Below are positions 12,080 to 21,402 of a stretch of DNA of 64,000 nt, piece by piece. The notes below the pieces were generated by a model, which was not told the origin of the DNA, ran no database searches, and worked only from the letters and a program-made list of their open reading frames with translations. Every line of letters begins with the position of its first letter. The stretch's first letter is position 1. Both the position numbers and the translations under genes were made by a program. Source of the DNA: Vanrija pseudolonga (taxonomy: Eukaryota; Basidiomycota; Tremellomycetes; Trichosporonales; Trichosporonaceae); assembly GCF_020906515.1 (NCBI RefSeq), contig NC_085855.1, positions 930,001-994,000 of the forward strand, in the 5' to 3' direction.

Positions 12080-12400
12080 AATCTGATTCAGAGTCGACTC
12101 TAATCTACTGGAGACGAAATCCAGTCGAAAATGAGGCGAAATGAGAGAAATTCCCCAAGAACTAGACCGAGAGCACATTCTGCGGCAGGTCAAGAAGTTG
12201 TACCAGTCCATACTTTTATCACGATACACAGTTCCAACTCCATCGTTGCTGTGGTGGATTCGTTGATGGATCTGGAAAATCTTACGGATTTGAGACCCTG
12301 TGCAAACCATTCCTCAGTAATGTCCGCCATTCTCATCTCGAATTAGGTTCAGATGAGCTGGGGATGACGACTGACCGCTGAGTTTGAGAGAAAGCCTCGC
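12080..12400 (-). mobile_element. Ty1/copia-type fossil, integrase-like fragment
   Basis: Read on the minus strand, this stretch holds a decayed segment resembling the C-terminal half of a copia integrase core: a RDENGGHY block like the usual R(S/T)DNGGEY, followed by spaced residues that resemble the usual HQ, SNGVAER and LMDW positions. It is heavily broken, so it is an old relic. No long terminal repeats could be paired with it. It lies in opposite orientation to the reverse transcriptase relic at 13.0-14.0 kb, so it comes either from a second element or from a rearranged one. Identity is from residue pattern only. Confidence 0.5.
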
Positions 12401-13029
12401 ATCTCTGCTTCGGCTTATTTCTGCTTCCGGTCGATTCGAAAGTGTCAGCGATGATAAGAGATTAGAAAAATTTGAAACTGGTTTCGGTAACATCATTCAC
12501 TTGGACTGTGGTGGGGTAAGTACTCTTTTGAAGCATTGTGGTGTTTCCATTAGGCAATCCTAGTGGTTTTTGACGTCTAATAAGTGTCACCAGGTTTTGA
12601 GGCATGAACATCGTCCTTGGTAGGATGATATAGGCTTCGTGTGCCTCAGTTTGTTGGTGCCAAAACGCAGCTCACCTGTACAACTGGCTCATTGGTGTTG
12701 GCTTTCGAAAATGGATTTTTCAGTGAACTTTCTCACCTGTTATGAGGTGTTCTGCCTCCAAAACAAAGTCGGACATTAAGAACAGTGAGTCACACCCCAA
12801 ACTTATCAGCATGACCTGGCCTAAACGCATTGACACTGATTGGAATCCAAATTCTCTCAGGTTATTCAAATTCATCATATGCATACATTGTCAAGTACCA
12901 CAATGTAAAAGGGTAACCGGTAATTGTCAGGAGGCGGCTTCATTATATTCCAACAGAGAAGTCTGCAACCCACAAATGGAAACGAAGACCCCTGCCTCTA
13001 TTTCCACCGATCAGGACGAAATCCCTTTA

Positions 13030-14010
13030 TTATAGATGGACGACTCGCGTCTTGCTTATTGCCTACCATAATCGCAAAACTTTGCACAACTTGACAACTG
13101 AACTCAACGCTCAATTCGAATGCACGCATTCCTGTAGCCAATTACTACGTAGGTTTCATTCCAACCCCACAGGATCGTGTACTCTAATGGTCTCTCAAAA
13201 CACTACATCACCAACCTACTGGCCAATTTGGGAAGACTGCAATCCGGCTTCTACACCCCTGCCACAAGCAAGGTTTCAAACGCATGGTTGCCACAGATCC
13301 AGAATTCGAACTTCCAAGGACTTCCACTAGCCAAATCTTCCTGGCTCACTGCTTTGCTTCGCAACAATTCCCGGAGGAGTTATCTCTCAGACAACAGGGA
13401 CGCTTGCAACGTTAGTCTCAACGTGGCACAACATTGGAGAACTGCAAAACACCTTCTGCGCTATCTCAAAGGTGTACAATCGAACCGGGAATGTTTGGCA
13501 AAGCGAAGCCGGAAGAAATCAACGAATTGGGAGTCAACTCCACTATAGTTGAGATATTTTGCACAGACAGATTGAGGAACCTAAATCGACTGCTGACTAC
13601 ATCTTTTGGTGGCGCTGTCCTCTGGAGATGACAACCAACGCAAGCACCTTCTGCATCAGAGGCTGAAAATATGGCTTCCTCCGATGCTGCGAAACATCCT
13701 TTGTGATTCAAACAACTCCTAATCGATCTCGGCTTATTAGATCATAATAACCCGATTCTAGTCTACAACCACAATCCGGAACCCAGCCGAAGGCACTCGA
13801 GACTTTCCACTTTCCACAAACTCACCCGAACTCTTATCCTCAGACTAGCTAGTTTAAAGTCGCATCTGTAGACACTGTGCATGGCGCTCTCGGACGTATT
13901 TTGACTCCTATCTCGTTACGGGAGTACACAATGTTACCTCCTACAATGCCATTGCACACAATCCCGCGCGGTTCTTCCTAGACTTAGGCAATTTGGATTG
14001 GAAACAAAAT
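13030..14010 (+). mobile_element. Ty1/copia-type fossil, reverse transcriptase and RNase H region
   Basis: In order on the plus strand, this shows traces of the C-terminal reverse transcriptase region near the catalytic box (about 13.03-13.06 kb), the downstream LSKHYITNLLANLG block, the HWRTAKHLLRYLKG connecting motif that is highly typical of copia elements, and RNase H traces including SASEAENMASSDAAK near 13.65 kb. The tail of the polyprotein appears to run to about 14.0 kb. The element is broken in many places and lacks its 5' half here, so it is old and inactive. Paired LTRs were not found. It may belong to the same invasion as the inverted integrase fragment at 12.1-12.4 kb. Confidence 0.8.
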
Positions 14011-14339
14011 TAATTAGGATTGCATAACGAATGCAACAATCCTCTCCTCGAGTCCACTGCAACATGGAATTACCATTTGATAATTAGATCAAGACAGCCC
14101 ACTGGCCACTCTATAGTTACACCATCAGGGCCAGAAACCATGGGTTTTAGGAGATCGATGATTGCAACATCCTTTCACGCACGACTGGCAGGTGCGTACA
14201 CGAATTATTTTCCTTCCACACCGAGGCGGGTAGCGCCAACTGAAGGAGGCCAGGTTTCCTTCCTTCTTCAACACCACATTCACATAGGTGGAATATAATA
14301 CAGTAACATTTGACATCTACTGATGAATCACCTAGGTAC

Positions 14340-14393
14340 GTCAATCTCTTCGAAACATGCATGGCTGTCAATCTCTTTGAAACACGCATGCTT
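14340..14393. repeat. Imperfect tandem duplication, 27-bp unit, two copies
   Basis: Two adjacent 27-bp units starting GTCAATCTCTT (14340 and 14367) differ at a few bases. They lie just past the copia relic and shortly before a TTAACA end near 14420 that could be the margin of a degraded LTR, though no partner was found. Confidence 0.7.
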
Positions 14394-14959
14394 TTCCCGA
14401 GTCTCTCTCTATACATTAGTTAACACCCCGAACAGAAATCAGGTTACTTGCAGTCCTCTGAAGAAAGTGTAGAGGCTGGATAAATGTATGCTCAACGTGT
14501 GTTGCCACTGTCAATGGTGCCTCTCAGCATCTGCTTACGAACCTAGGCTGCACTCACTTCTACCGTGACTCATGATCCAATTCGCGTTCTTACCTTCAGC
14601 TGATGATATCAATAGGCGATGTTTCACCATGTAGCAGAAAGTCTTACGAGGATGCCGCCACTGATCAAGTTGGTTGGCAACCACAGAAGTCGAATGAATT
14701 AAATCAACATTTTGACATCAAAAGGAAGTCACAGTCACTGTGTGGGTCAGCTTTTCCACGGACACGAGCAACAGCGAAACCCTTCAAGAGGACAGAACAT
14801 CGCCCACTACACTACAGGCATCCCTCTAGACACTCATATACCTGCTGGGTGATTACTGTGAAGAAAACTGACTTCGGTAATGACTGGGAGGGACTACTAC
14901 GTACTTCAAAGATGGGCGTCACCAGCTATTACGACACAGAGAGGAGCTGAGCGCAGCTA

Positions 14960-15234
14960 CTAGACTGAGTAGGCCATGCCTACTTCAATCAACTGTCTTG
15001 GCCGCAATGCACGATTGTAAGAGGAGTACAGTATCTCCCCACCTTTAGCAGAAGTCAATTCAGTGCGGTGCACCTTGTCCGCCCCATCGTCTTCTCCCCA
15101 ATAGTAACCTCACCTGAAGGTTTCCTCGGGCTATCTGGATACCAGTCGCAGAGCCGTGCGCCATCCGGTGGCCGCGACTGGATCTCGTCGTCATCGACAA
15201 TCAGCCTGCACCATTGAATGACCGCACAGTCTCG
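14960..15234 (-). other. Unidentified spliced 3' gene end, possibly decayed
   Basis: On the minus strand, two open segments (15234-15114 and 15042-14960) join across a 71-nt GT-AG intron with an ATTGAC branch and a TAAAG acceptor, giving 67 codons and a stop. The peptide reads naturally, with segments such as VDDDEIQSRPP, CDWYPDSPRKPSG and LYSSYNRALRPRQ. I do not recognise the family. Upstream of 15234 I could not find a consistent start or further exons before the oleate hydratase stop at 15598. It may be a small gene with an unresolved 5' part or a decaying gene remnant. It sits between copia relics and the intronless oleate hydratase. Confidence 0.4.
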
Positions 15235-15597
15235 CTGCCCCAGTCAATCACGCCTTGGTTCCTGGGGCAAGGGCTCCCGGAAGTGAAGCCCTTCACCGCT
15301 AGGCTTGCTCCCTGGGGATCACTCCTTCACTTACTCTACATTGGCGGAAAAAATGCGTAAACCCGTTTCAGAGGAAGCCTTTATCAAGGTTTGCACTGAA
15401 CGTGGCAGAGCCGGTCCGCCGGCGAGCGAACGGATGTACTTCTTATGCCGACCTGTTTATTTAGTATGAAGGTATGTTTGAGAGGGCTACGCAGCACGCC
15501 TGGACAAACCAGCAACTCGTGTAGCGATATCACAAATCACAAGGCTTGCCTTAACATTCATTAAATTCAATTGTACATTGTTTCTCGTACAGCAAAA

Positions 15598-17424
15598 CTA
15601 CTTGCTGTCCTTTGTGCGCTCATCGGGAATAAGGCCCTCGTCGAGCATCAGACCACCAATGACTGACGACTCCTCAAGGTGGCGGAAGATCCACCTGTTG
15701 ACAAAGTCGGGACCAGGGATACGCAACTTCTTCCCGTCGCGCAGTGCAGTGGCCGCAGCAAGGACGGTGCGAACGTCATATGTCGAGTTGAAGACCTCGG
15801 GGACCCCTCGCTCGATATTGAGGTGCTGATAAACAGCCTCCATTGCCGTTCGGACCGAGTACTCTGTCGTGAAGATGCAGTCGCGGGACTTGGTCTCGGC
15901 AAATTGGCCGAGGAACGCAAAGTTGACGGCGCCGGCGGGAATCACGTCGGGTCGGTCGCCCTTCTGGCGCGGCATGAAGAAGGATGTGACGTAAGGCATC
16001 ATGCTCGGGACAGTTTTGGCGCCTGTGGCAGCAAGCTCTGGGATGTCCTCTTCAGGGACACCCATGTGATAAAGCCACTCCTGAGTGATCTCCTCGCCCG
16101 TGCATTCCTGCATGGGCTTCTTGACGTAGTCGCCAGGGGTGTCCACGAATAGGGCGTAGACCCAAGCCACAATCTCGTTCGGAGATTGGTTCTTGAAGTG
16201 AGGTTGGCGGTTGACAGTCCAGCTCAGCAGCCACTTCGAGTCCTTGGCCGTGACGATGCCACCAGTAACGACCTTGCCGGAGAACGGGTCGCGCTTGCAG
16301 ATCTTCTGGATGTACGCAGGGATGCGCTTGTCGAGAGTCGTGACGGTGGCAGCTTCCCACTTGGTCTCGGGGATGTGGGCACCAAAGACATTGGGGTTGC
16401 CGAATGCGCCTGATGTGTCCTTGGCGGCGATATGGCGCCAGAGATCCCAGGCGGGCGCCGGACCCTCCTTGAGTTTTGCCGCAGTGTGGTGGTCACCATT
16501 GTCCGAGTTTTCGGTCAAGGAGCCGATGGTGACGAAGACGAGGTCGTTGGCACCGAGATCAACACCGCCCACCTCGTCCGGGCCGTCCTCTTTGCGCACC
16601 GTCCAGTGGATACGGGTCGCCTGCTTGCGCTGCTCGGTGATGTCGAAGTCGACGTCCGTCACAGTTGTACTGAACTGGAACTTGACACCACGGTCCTCAA
16701 GGTATTTGCGAAGGGGAAGGGCGAATGATTCGTACTGGTTGTATTTGGTGAACTTGAGTGCAGACATGTCAGGGAGGCCGCTGATGTGGTGAATGAAGCG
16801 GTGGAGGTAGAGCTTCATCTCGAGGGCCGAGTGCCACTCCTCGAAAGCGAACATGGTCCGCCAGTAGATCCAAAAGTTGGACTTGAAGAACTCTGAGGTA
16901 AACACCTCGTTGATACGTTTGTTCTCCATCTCTTCGCGAGGAGCAAGGAAGACGTGCTGAACCTCCTTCTGGGCCTTGTCGCTCAAGGTAAAGAGGTTCT
17001 CGGTTTTGGCGTCTTCACCACGGTTGTGCGTGACACGGCAAAGCGAGTAGTTCGGGTCGTCCTTGTTGAGCCAGTAAAACTCGTCCAGGACGCTGGCGTC
17101 GGGGATTTCGAGGGAGGGGATTGAGCGGAAGAGGTCCCACAGGCATTCGTAGTGGTCCTCGAGTTCGCGACCGCCGCGAACGACGAATCCAGACTTGGGC
17201 TCCTTAATGCCATCAAGGGCACCGCCGACAAGGCTACCCTCTTCAAGGATGGTGATCTTGCTACCATCCATCTGGCCGTCGCGGACGAGGAAAGCGGCGC
17301 CGGCAAGGGAGGCAATGCCAGCGCCAACGAACCAAGCCGTCTTGTCATCGACGCCCGCAGGCTTGCGGGGACGAGCAAAGGCCTCGTAGTTGCCGCTAGT
17401 GTAGCCGCTGGTGTAGACAGTCAT
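15598..17424 (-). CDS. Oleate hydratase (MCRA family, FAD-dependent), intronless
   Basis: This enzyme adds water to the cis-9 double bond of free oleate to give 10-hydroxystearate (EC 4.2.1.53), with FAD as a structural cofactor. It is a single 608-residue open frame. The Rossmann FAD motif GAGIASLAGAAFLVRDG appears near residue 33, followed by KITILEEGSLVGGALDG. Family blocks include VVRGGRELEDHYECLWDLFRS, FWIYWRTMFAFEEWHSALEM and NFAFLGQFAETKSRDCIFTTE near the C-terminus. Length fits the family (about 560 to 650). There is no mitochondrial or secretory signal, so it is probably cytosolic or on lipid droplets. It is the only complete gene here without an intron and it borders a repeat-bearing island. 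The family is widespread in bacteria and patchy in fungi. Codon use favours G/C ends like its neighbours. Confidence 0.95.
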   Translation of the reverse strand: MTVYTSGYTSGNYEAFARPRKPAGVDDKTAWFVGAGIASLAGAAFLVRDGQMDGSKITILEEGSLVGGALDGIKEPKSGFVVRGGRELEDHYECLWDLFRSIPSLEIPDASVLDEFYWLNKDDPNYSLCRVTHNRGEDAKTENLFTLSDKAQKEVQHVFLAPREEMENKRINEVFTSEFFKSNFWIYWRTMFAFEEWHSALEMKLYLHRFIHHISGLPDMSALKFTKYNQYESFALPLRKYLEDRGVKFQFSTTVTDVDFDITEQRKQATRIHWTVRKEDGPDEVGGVDLGANDLVFVTIGSLTENSDNGDHHTAAKLKEGPAPAWDLWRHIAAKDTSGAFGNPNVFGAHIPETKWEAATVTTLDKRIPAYIQKICKRDPFSGKVVTGGIVTAKDSKWLLSWTVNRQPHFKNQSPNEIVAWVYALFVDTPGDYVKKPMQECTGEEITQEWLYHMGVPEEDIPELAATGAKTVPSMMPYVTSFFMPRQKGDRPDVIPAGAVNFAFLGQFAETKSRDCIFTTEYSVRTAMEAVYQHLNIERGVPEVFNSTYDVRTVLAAATALRDGKKLRIPGPDFVNRWIFRHLEESSVIGGLMLDEGLIPDERTKDSK

Positions 17425-18509
17425 GCTGGACTGGTAGAGTTGTGAATGAGGGGCTTGAGAGAGAGAGATGTTTTGAGGTGGTTAGAATCGCAAGATCAGT
17501 CCAGAACAACCCATGCTTTATGAAGAAGACTCTGGGAGGTCTCCTGTGCAGGTCACCGGCTCACCGGCTCTGCAAAGAGAGTGACACGATTCCAGAGTGA
17601 TGGGAGGGAGGGCATTGCAGGGTGCGAAGCAGTGAGGAGGCGCACCGTGGCGGTAGGGACTGACATGGTCGTCGGTCCGCACTGTCCATGACCAAACACC
17701 GACCGCAAACCGGCCCGAACGGATGTAGAGCCTTAGGGTGATGATACGCGGTGATCACTGCCAGCTGTCGGCAAGAGACAAGCGAGATCAGACATGAGGG
17801 GGCCGGCAGTGTCGAGGGGGGGGGATGTCATTCGGGGGCCGGAAAAGCGGCTCCGAGGGACCTCGAACGGAGGACTGTGCAGTCGCTTGGCACTTGGTGG
17901 TATCTGTATCTACAACCATGACCGCTGGACTCCCTGGCAGGGATGGTGCATGTGCAGACGAGATGCACAGCAAAGGGAAGTTGATGGACCGGAGGTCGGA
18001 ATCGGGCGGATGAGGAAGGGACGCGTCGTCATAGCAGTCTGTCGGCAAGCCGGACAAATGACGCAGGCAGCGCGCGGGGCGGCGGCTGCGGCGTGGCACA
18101 ACCGGCAATGTGTATTACCATGTTGTATTGTATTTGTTGCAGGGCCAAGCAACAAGAGAGGTCGCTCTAATAATGAATAAGCTTTTGGGCAGCAGCGCAG
18201 CAGCCGTGGCCGCACTTGCGCTGTTCCTGTTCCTGATGGGTGATGATATGCGCCAATGCAGCCACCGCCACCGCAGCCACCACCGCCGCCGCCGCCGCCA
18301 CCGCCATTGTCCATGTCATTCTCCGAGCCGAGGCATCAACCGGCCACCGTCCAAGCGACGACCCCTTGCAGTCAGCCCCTCCGCCAAAGCCACCACTTCT
18401 GTGCGTCAGTTTGTCCCTCGACTCGGCGAAACCTGCGCTCGACTCCCCCTTCACCCTTCTACCTCGTCCCAAAGAAACCCGTATTGCCGTGTTGGAGTCA
18501 GTCTGACCC
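17425..18509. other. Divergent intergenic region with low-complexity tracts
   Basis: About 1.1 kb between the oleate hydratase start and the phosphoesterase gene start, transcribed away from each other. It holds a 9-bp direct repeat of TCACCGGC type near 17551, a G10 tract at 17816-17824, an ACGCGT at 18021-18026, and a CCN/GCC triplet-rich stretch at 18262-18307. A CCTCGG hexamer (minus strand, 17863-17868) matches the core of ascomycete FarA/FarB fatty-acid regulators, but one hexamer is weak evidence. No gene seen. Confidence 0.55.
18262..18307. repeat. CCG/CCA triplet-rich low-complexity tract
   Basis: A run of CCN and GCC triplets including five consecutive CCG units near 18285-18300. 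It lies about 210 bp upstream of the phosphoesterase start codon, probably in its promoter or 5' UTR. Confidence 0.7.
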
Positions 18510-19641
18510 ATGTGGGCCCTTCACAAGCTCAAAGCTGGGCAAGATTTGCAGCCCTACGACTCCGCTTCCTCCTCCCAGTTTACAGCTACCGAGATCGAGC
18601 AGTTTCCAGTGCTATCAACGCGCAACTTTTGGTGCATACAGAGGCATCAAGCCACAGGTGGGCGGGCGCGCGCTCTCACGTCACGTCTAGCTTAACCAGG
18701 CCCGTCTCCAGCCCACCACTATGATCTACGTATGCACCTCAATGGAGGGCTCCTGAGTTGGGCTATCCCGAAAGGGCTGCTGGGTATGTCAAAAGACGCG
18801 GAGCCCGCCAGACTCGCAATCCAAACTGAGATTCATCCGGTCCGGTATGCCGTTCACGAGGGTAGGAAGCCGATGCCAAGAATTCTCGCAAGTACTAAGA
18901 TCCGATTCCTCCTACAGGTGACGAAGCTTGTGAGTCGACAGTGCGAGCACCAGAGTTCCAACTGACAATGGTGCAGCGTCTCGAACTGGCAAGGGTCGCG
19001 GTACTCGTGAGATTCCAATCACCATCTCTGACTAATGGCCAGTGCTCTGGGATGTAGGACAATACTTTGTCGACGACATTCACACGTACGACGCAGACAG
19101 TCCCGAGAGTCCTTGGCAAGATGGAGCGGATTCGCAAGAGTGAGTGAGCCCCCCCCCTCCCCTCTGCAACCAACTGATCTGGCTCAGACTCGGGTTGTTC
19201 GAGGAGCGAAAGCTCGAGAGCGCCATGAAACGGATAGGAGACGGCGACGCGAGAAGCTTTCATTTTTTCCTTCGAGGCGGTAGGAAGGCGAGTGAATGCG
19301 GCCGCTTGCTGCTGACGGTCCCAGCTGACAGATCATGGTGCGAAAGTCATGGCCCCACCCTGCTCTGACCACACTCAGCTTTTATTCTCGTTCGGACGTC
19401 GGACGGTGGATCTCGTCCTAAGCCGAACAAGCCGAGCTGGCTGGTTCGTCTTCCCAAAGAAGTGCAGGGATATCCTTGGGATTCTGAAGGGGAAGACGGT
19501 GATGGGTACGGGCGAAGCGTCAAAAGTGGGTTGGGTTGCCATGCTGTTGCCTCGACGTTGACGAGCACTGATGGTTACAAGCTGGCAGGACCATGGCGCA
19601 GGTGTGCAGTGGTGGTGGAGGGCGGTCTTCGCGCCAGTTAG
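18510..19641 (+). CDS. LigD-type 3'-phosphoesterase-domain protein
   Basis: Seven exons (18510-18657, 18700-18861, 18900-18917, 18977-19006, 19043-19139, 19188-19291, 19379-19641) join in frame to 274 codons including the stop. The product carries the 3'-phosphoesterase module first known from bacterial DNA ligase D: FWCIQRHQAT, then HHYDLRMHLNGGLLSWAIPKG, IHPVRYAVHE, RGTLLWDVGQY, a FHFFLRGG strand, FILVRT and KPSWLVRL. The first two blocks carry the His/Asp/Arg residues that bind Mn in the bacterial domain. That domain trims 3'-phosphates or 3'-ribonucleotides at broken DNA ends; a repair role here is inferred. Stand-alone copies without ligase or primase domains are known in fungi and archaea. 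Two exons are only 18 and 30 nt. The acidic C-terminus (GEDGDGYGRSVKSG) also fits fungal members. The start is the first ATG in frame; an upstream exon is possible. Confidence 0.82.
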
Positions 19642-19971
19642 TTGTAGTTTATTAGGACTTGGCAGAGGTGGGTTGGGTTTGGGTGGTGAGGTCGGCAAAT
19701 TCATTGCCGAACACCGATCAAATACCGTTTGAATGCGCGGACGGGGCATCCGGAGACGGGCGGTGGGGGGCGGCGGTCAAGCGGTGGTCGGTCGGCGGGC
19801 GGAACTTGCTCGGAGCGGAGTCTCCAGTTCACGCCAACCTCGCCTTGCATATCACAGCCAACTGTCCCCACAGCCTGTCTTTATAATACTCCTCCTCCCT
19901 CTCCCTCACGTCAACTCCCCTCCACGTCGCCCAGACTGCACCATCGCCAGTCTTTAGCTTGAAGCACAGCC

Positions 19972-21316
19972 ATGAACCGCTCAATGTCGACCCTCGCCCG
20001 CTCATCCCTGTATGGAAGCGCCCGCCTCTCGCAACGACGCGTCCTTCGTCCGACATTACCCTCGGTCATCTTGGCTGCAGCAGGCCAAGGTCGATTCTTG
20101 AACACTGCATCGGCAGCTCCTGTAGGTGACAACTTTGTTCGGTGCGTTTGTGATGACGAAGGGTCGGGCGCCTGTGTCTGACTGACATCATTAGCATCGT
20201 CGAGGTGTCAGCTCGGGATGGTCTTCAAAACCTCAAGCCGCCTGCTGTCCCAACGGCTGTGAAGAAGGAGTTGGTGGAGCGCCTCCTGGACACTGGATTG
20301 AAGGTCATCGAAGTGGGCAGCTTTGTGCGACCGGATCGTGTGCCTCAGGTAGGTCATTGGGCTCATTTGGCGTCGCTGACTCTGGGACAGATGGCGGACA
20401 CGCCCACCCTTCTCCCCGGCCTTCCTTCGCTTCGTAGTGAGGACCCAGAAGTCCACTACCCAGTACTGGTCCCAAACATGAGGGGTCTCCAATCTCTCCT
20501 TGAGCTCGAGGCCGCCTCCAAGGCCAGCGATCCCAATGTCGGACCACTGACCAACGAGATTGCGGTCTTTGTGTCCGCCACCGAGGTTTGTAGGCAAAGT
20601 GATTACCAAGCTGACGCTGCAGCCATTCTCTAAGGCGAACAACAACGCCTCTGTGGACAAGGTCCTTAGTGGTCTCCCTGCTGTCATCGACAAGGCGTTG
20701 GAGCGCGGCTATCGCGTTCGAGGCTACGTCTCTTGCGTCATGACCGATCCGTACGCTGGTCCGACAGCCCCGGAAGACGTCGTCAAGGTTACTCGCAGGC
20801 TTTTGGACATGGGCTGCTACGAGGTTTCACTTGGTGACACGACGGGCGAAGGCAACCCCGAGGCCTGGAAGACATTGTGGGAGGCCCTCCTGAAGGAGGA
20901 TATCCCGACATCCCGCCTGGCTGTAAGTTTACTTGCCCGCTGTTATGCAATAGCTGACACTTTACAGGCTCATGTGAGACCCGTCAGGCCCGGCTGAAAG
21001 CTAACCTTTACAGTGCCATGACACGTTCTCAATGGCTCTCCCCAGCATCCTGGCTCTGCTGCCTTTGGGACTGCGCATCGTTGACTCGTCGCTTGCCGGC
21101 CTAGGAGGCTGCCCCTACTCGCCTGGTGCGACCGGCAATGTGGCAACAGAAGACGTTGTTTACGCCCTCCACAAACTGGGGTACAACACCGGCGTGGACT
21201 TGGAGAAGCTGGTCAAGTCTGGCAACTGGCTCACCAAGACCATTGGCATCTCTAATGAGAGCAAAGTCGGACGTGCAATCGGAGCTAGGCTGGCGTTGAA
21301 GGAGAAGGCCAAGTAG
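19972..21316 (+). CDS. Hydroxymethylglutaryl-CoA lyase, mitochondrial
   Basis: This enzyme cleaves HMG-CoA to acetyl-CoA and acetoacetate, the last step of leucine catabolism (EC 4.1.3.4). The start MNRSMSTLARSSLYGSARLS is a basic, Ser/Arg-rich mitochondrial presequence. The TIM-barrel domain opens with IVEVSARDGLQN (substrate and metal site), continues with KVIEVGSFVRP, YVSCVMTDPY and the metal-binding HCHDT, and has the active-site cysteine loop GGCPYSPGATGN. A C-terminal GNWLTKTIG block fits eukaryotic members. At least five introns interrupt it. Joining LA to HCHDT requires a 6-nt exon (20968-20973, GCTCAT, Ala-His) between introns of 45 and 40 nt. The stop lies 86 bp from the convergent methyltransferase stop. 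Confidence 0.95.
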
Positions 21317-21402
21317 AGTTCTCGATGTACTTTCATTCCAAATCCGCACAGGTGTACAATGACAACGATATTCATTAAACATGCGACGAAATAGGTGCGG
21401 TG

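Larger units (their letters stand above)
10733..14959. other. Gene-poor AT-richer island
   Basis: About 4.2 kb with no intact gene. Base composition drops visibly in GC compared with the flanks, most clearly from about 12.0 to 14.9 kb. It contains a cluster of inverted repeats (11.0-11.4 kb), decayed Ty1/copia fragments in both orientations, and a 27-bp tandem duplication. These are listed separately. Open frames are short. The remaining sequence (10.73-11.0, 11.4-12.1, 12.5-13.0 and 14.4-14.95 kb) shows nothing I can name. Confidence 0.7.

Noticed and set aside
10733-15597. Island as part of a centromere
   Set aside because: Retroelement relics suit a Tremellomycete centromere, but the region is under 5 kb and flanked by active-looking housekeeping genes.
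16211-16792. 193-codon open frame antisense to oleate hydratase
   Set aside because: Overlaps a clear conserved enzyme and shows only the mirrored codon pattern.
15598-17424. Oleate hydratase as bacterial contamination in the assembly
   Set aside because: It sits in continuous sequence between eukaryotic spliced genes, with host-like codon use.
17863-17868. CCTCGG as a fatty-acid regulator site for oleate hydratase
   Set aside because: A single hexamer about 440 bp upstream, known from ascomycetes only, and expected by chance at this GC content.
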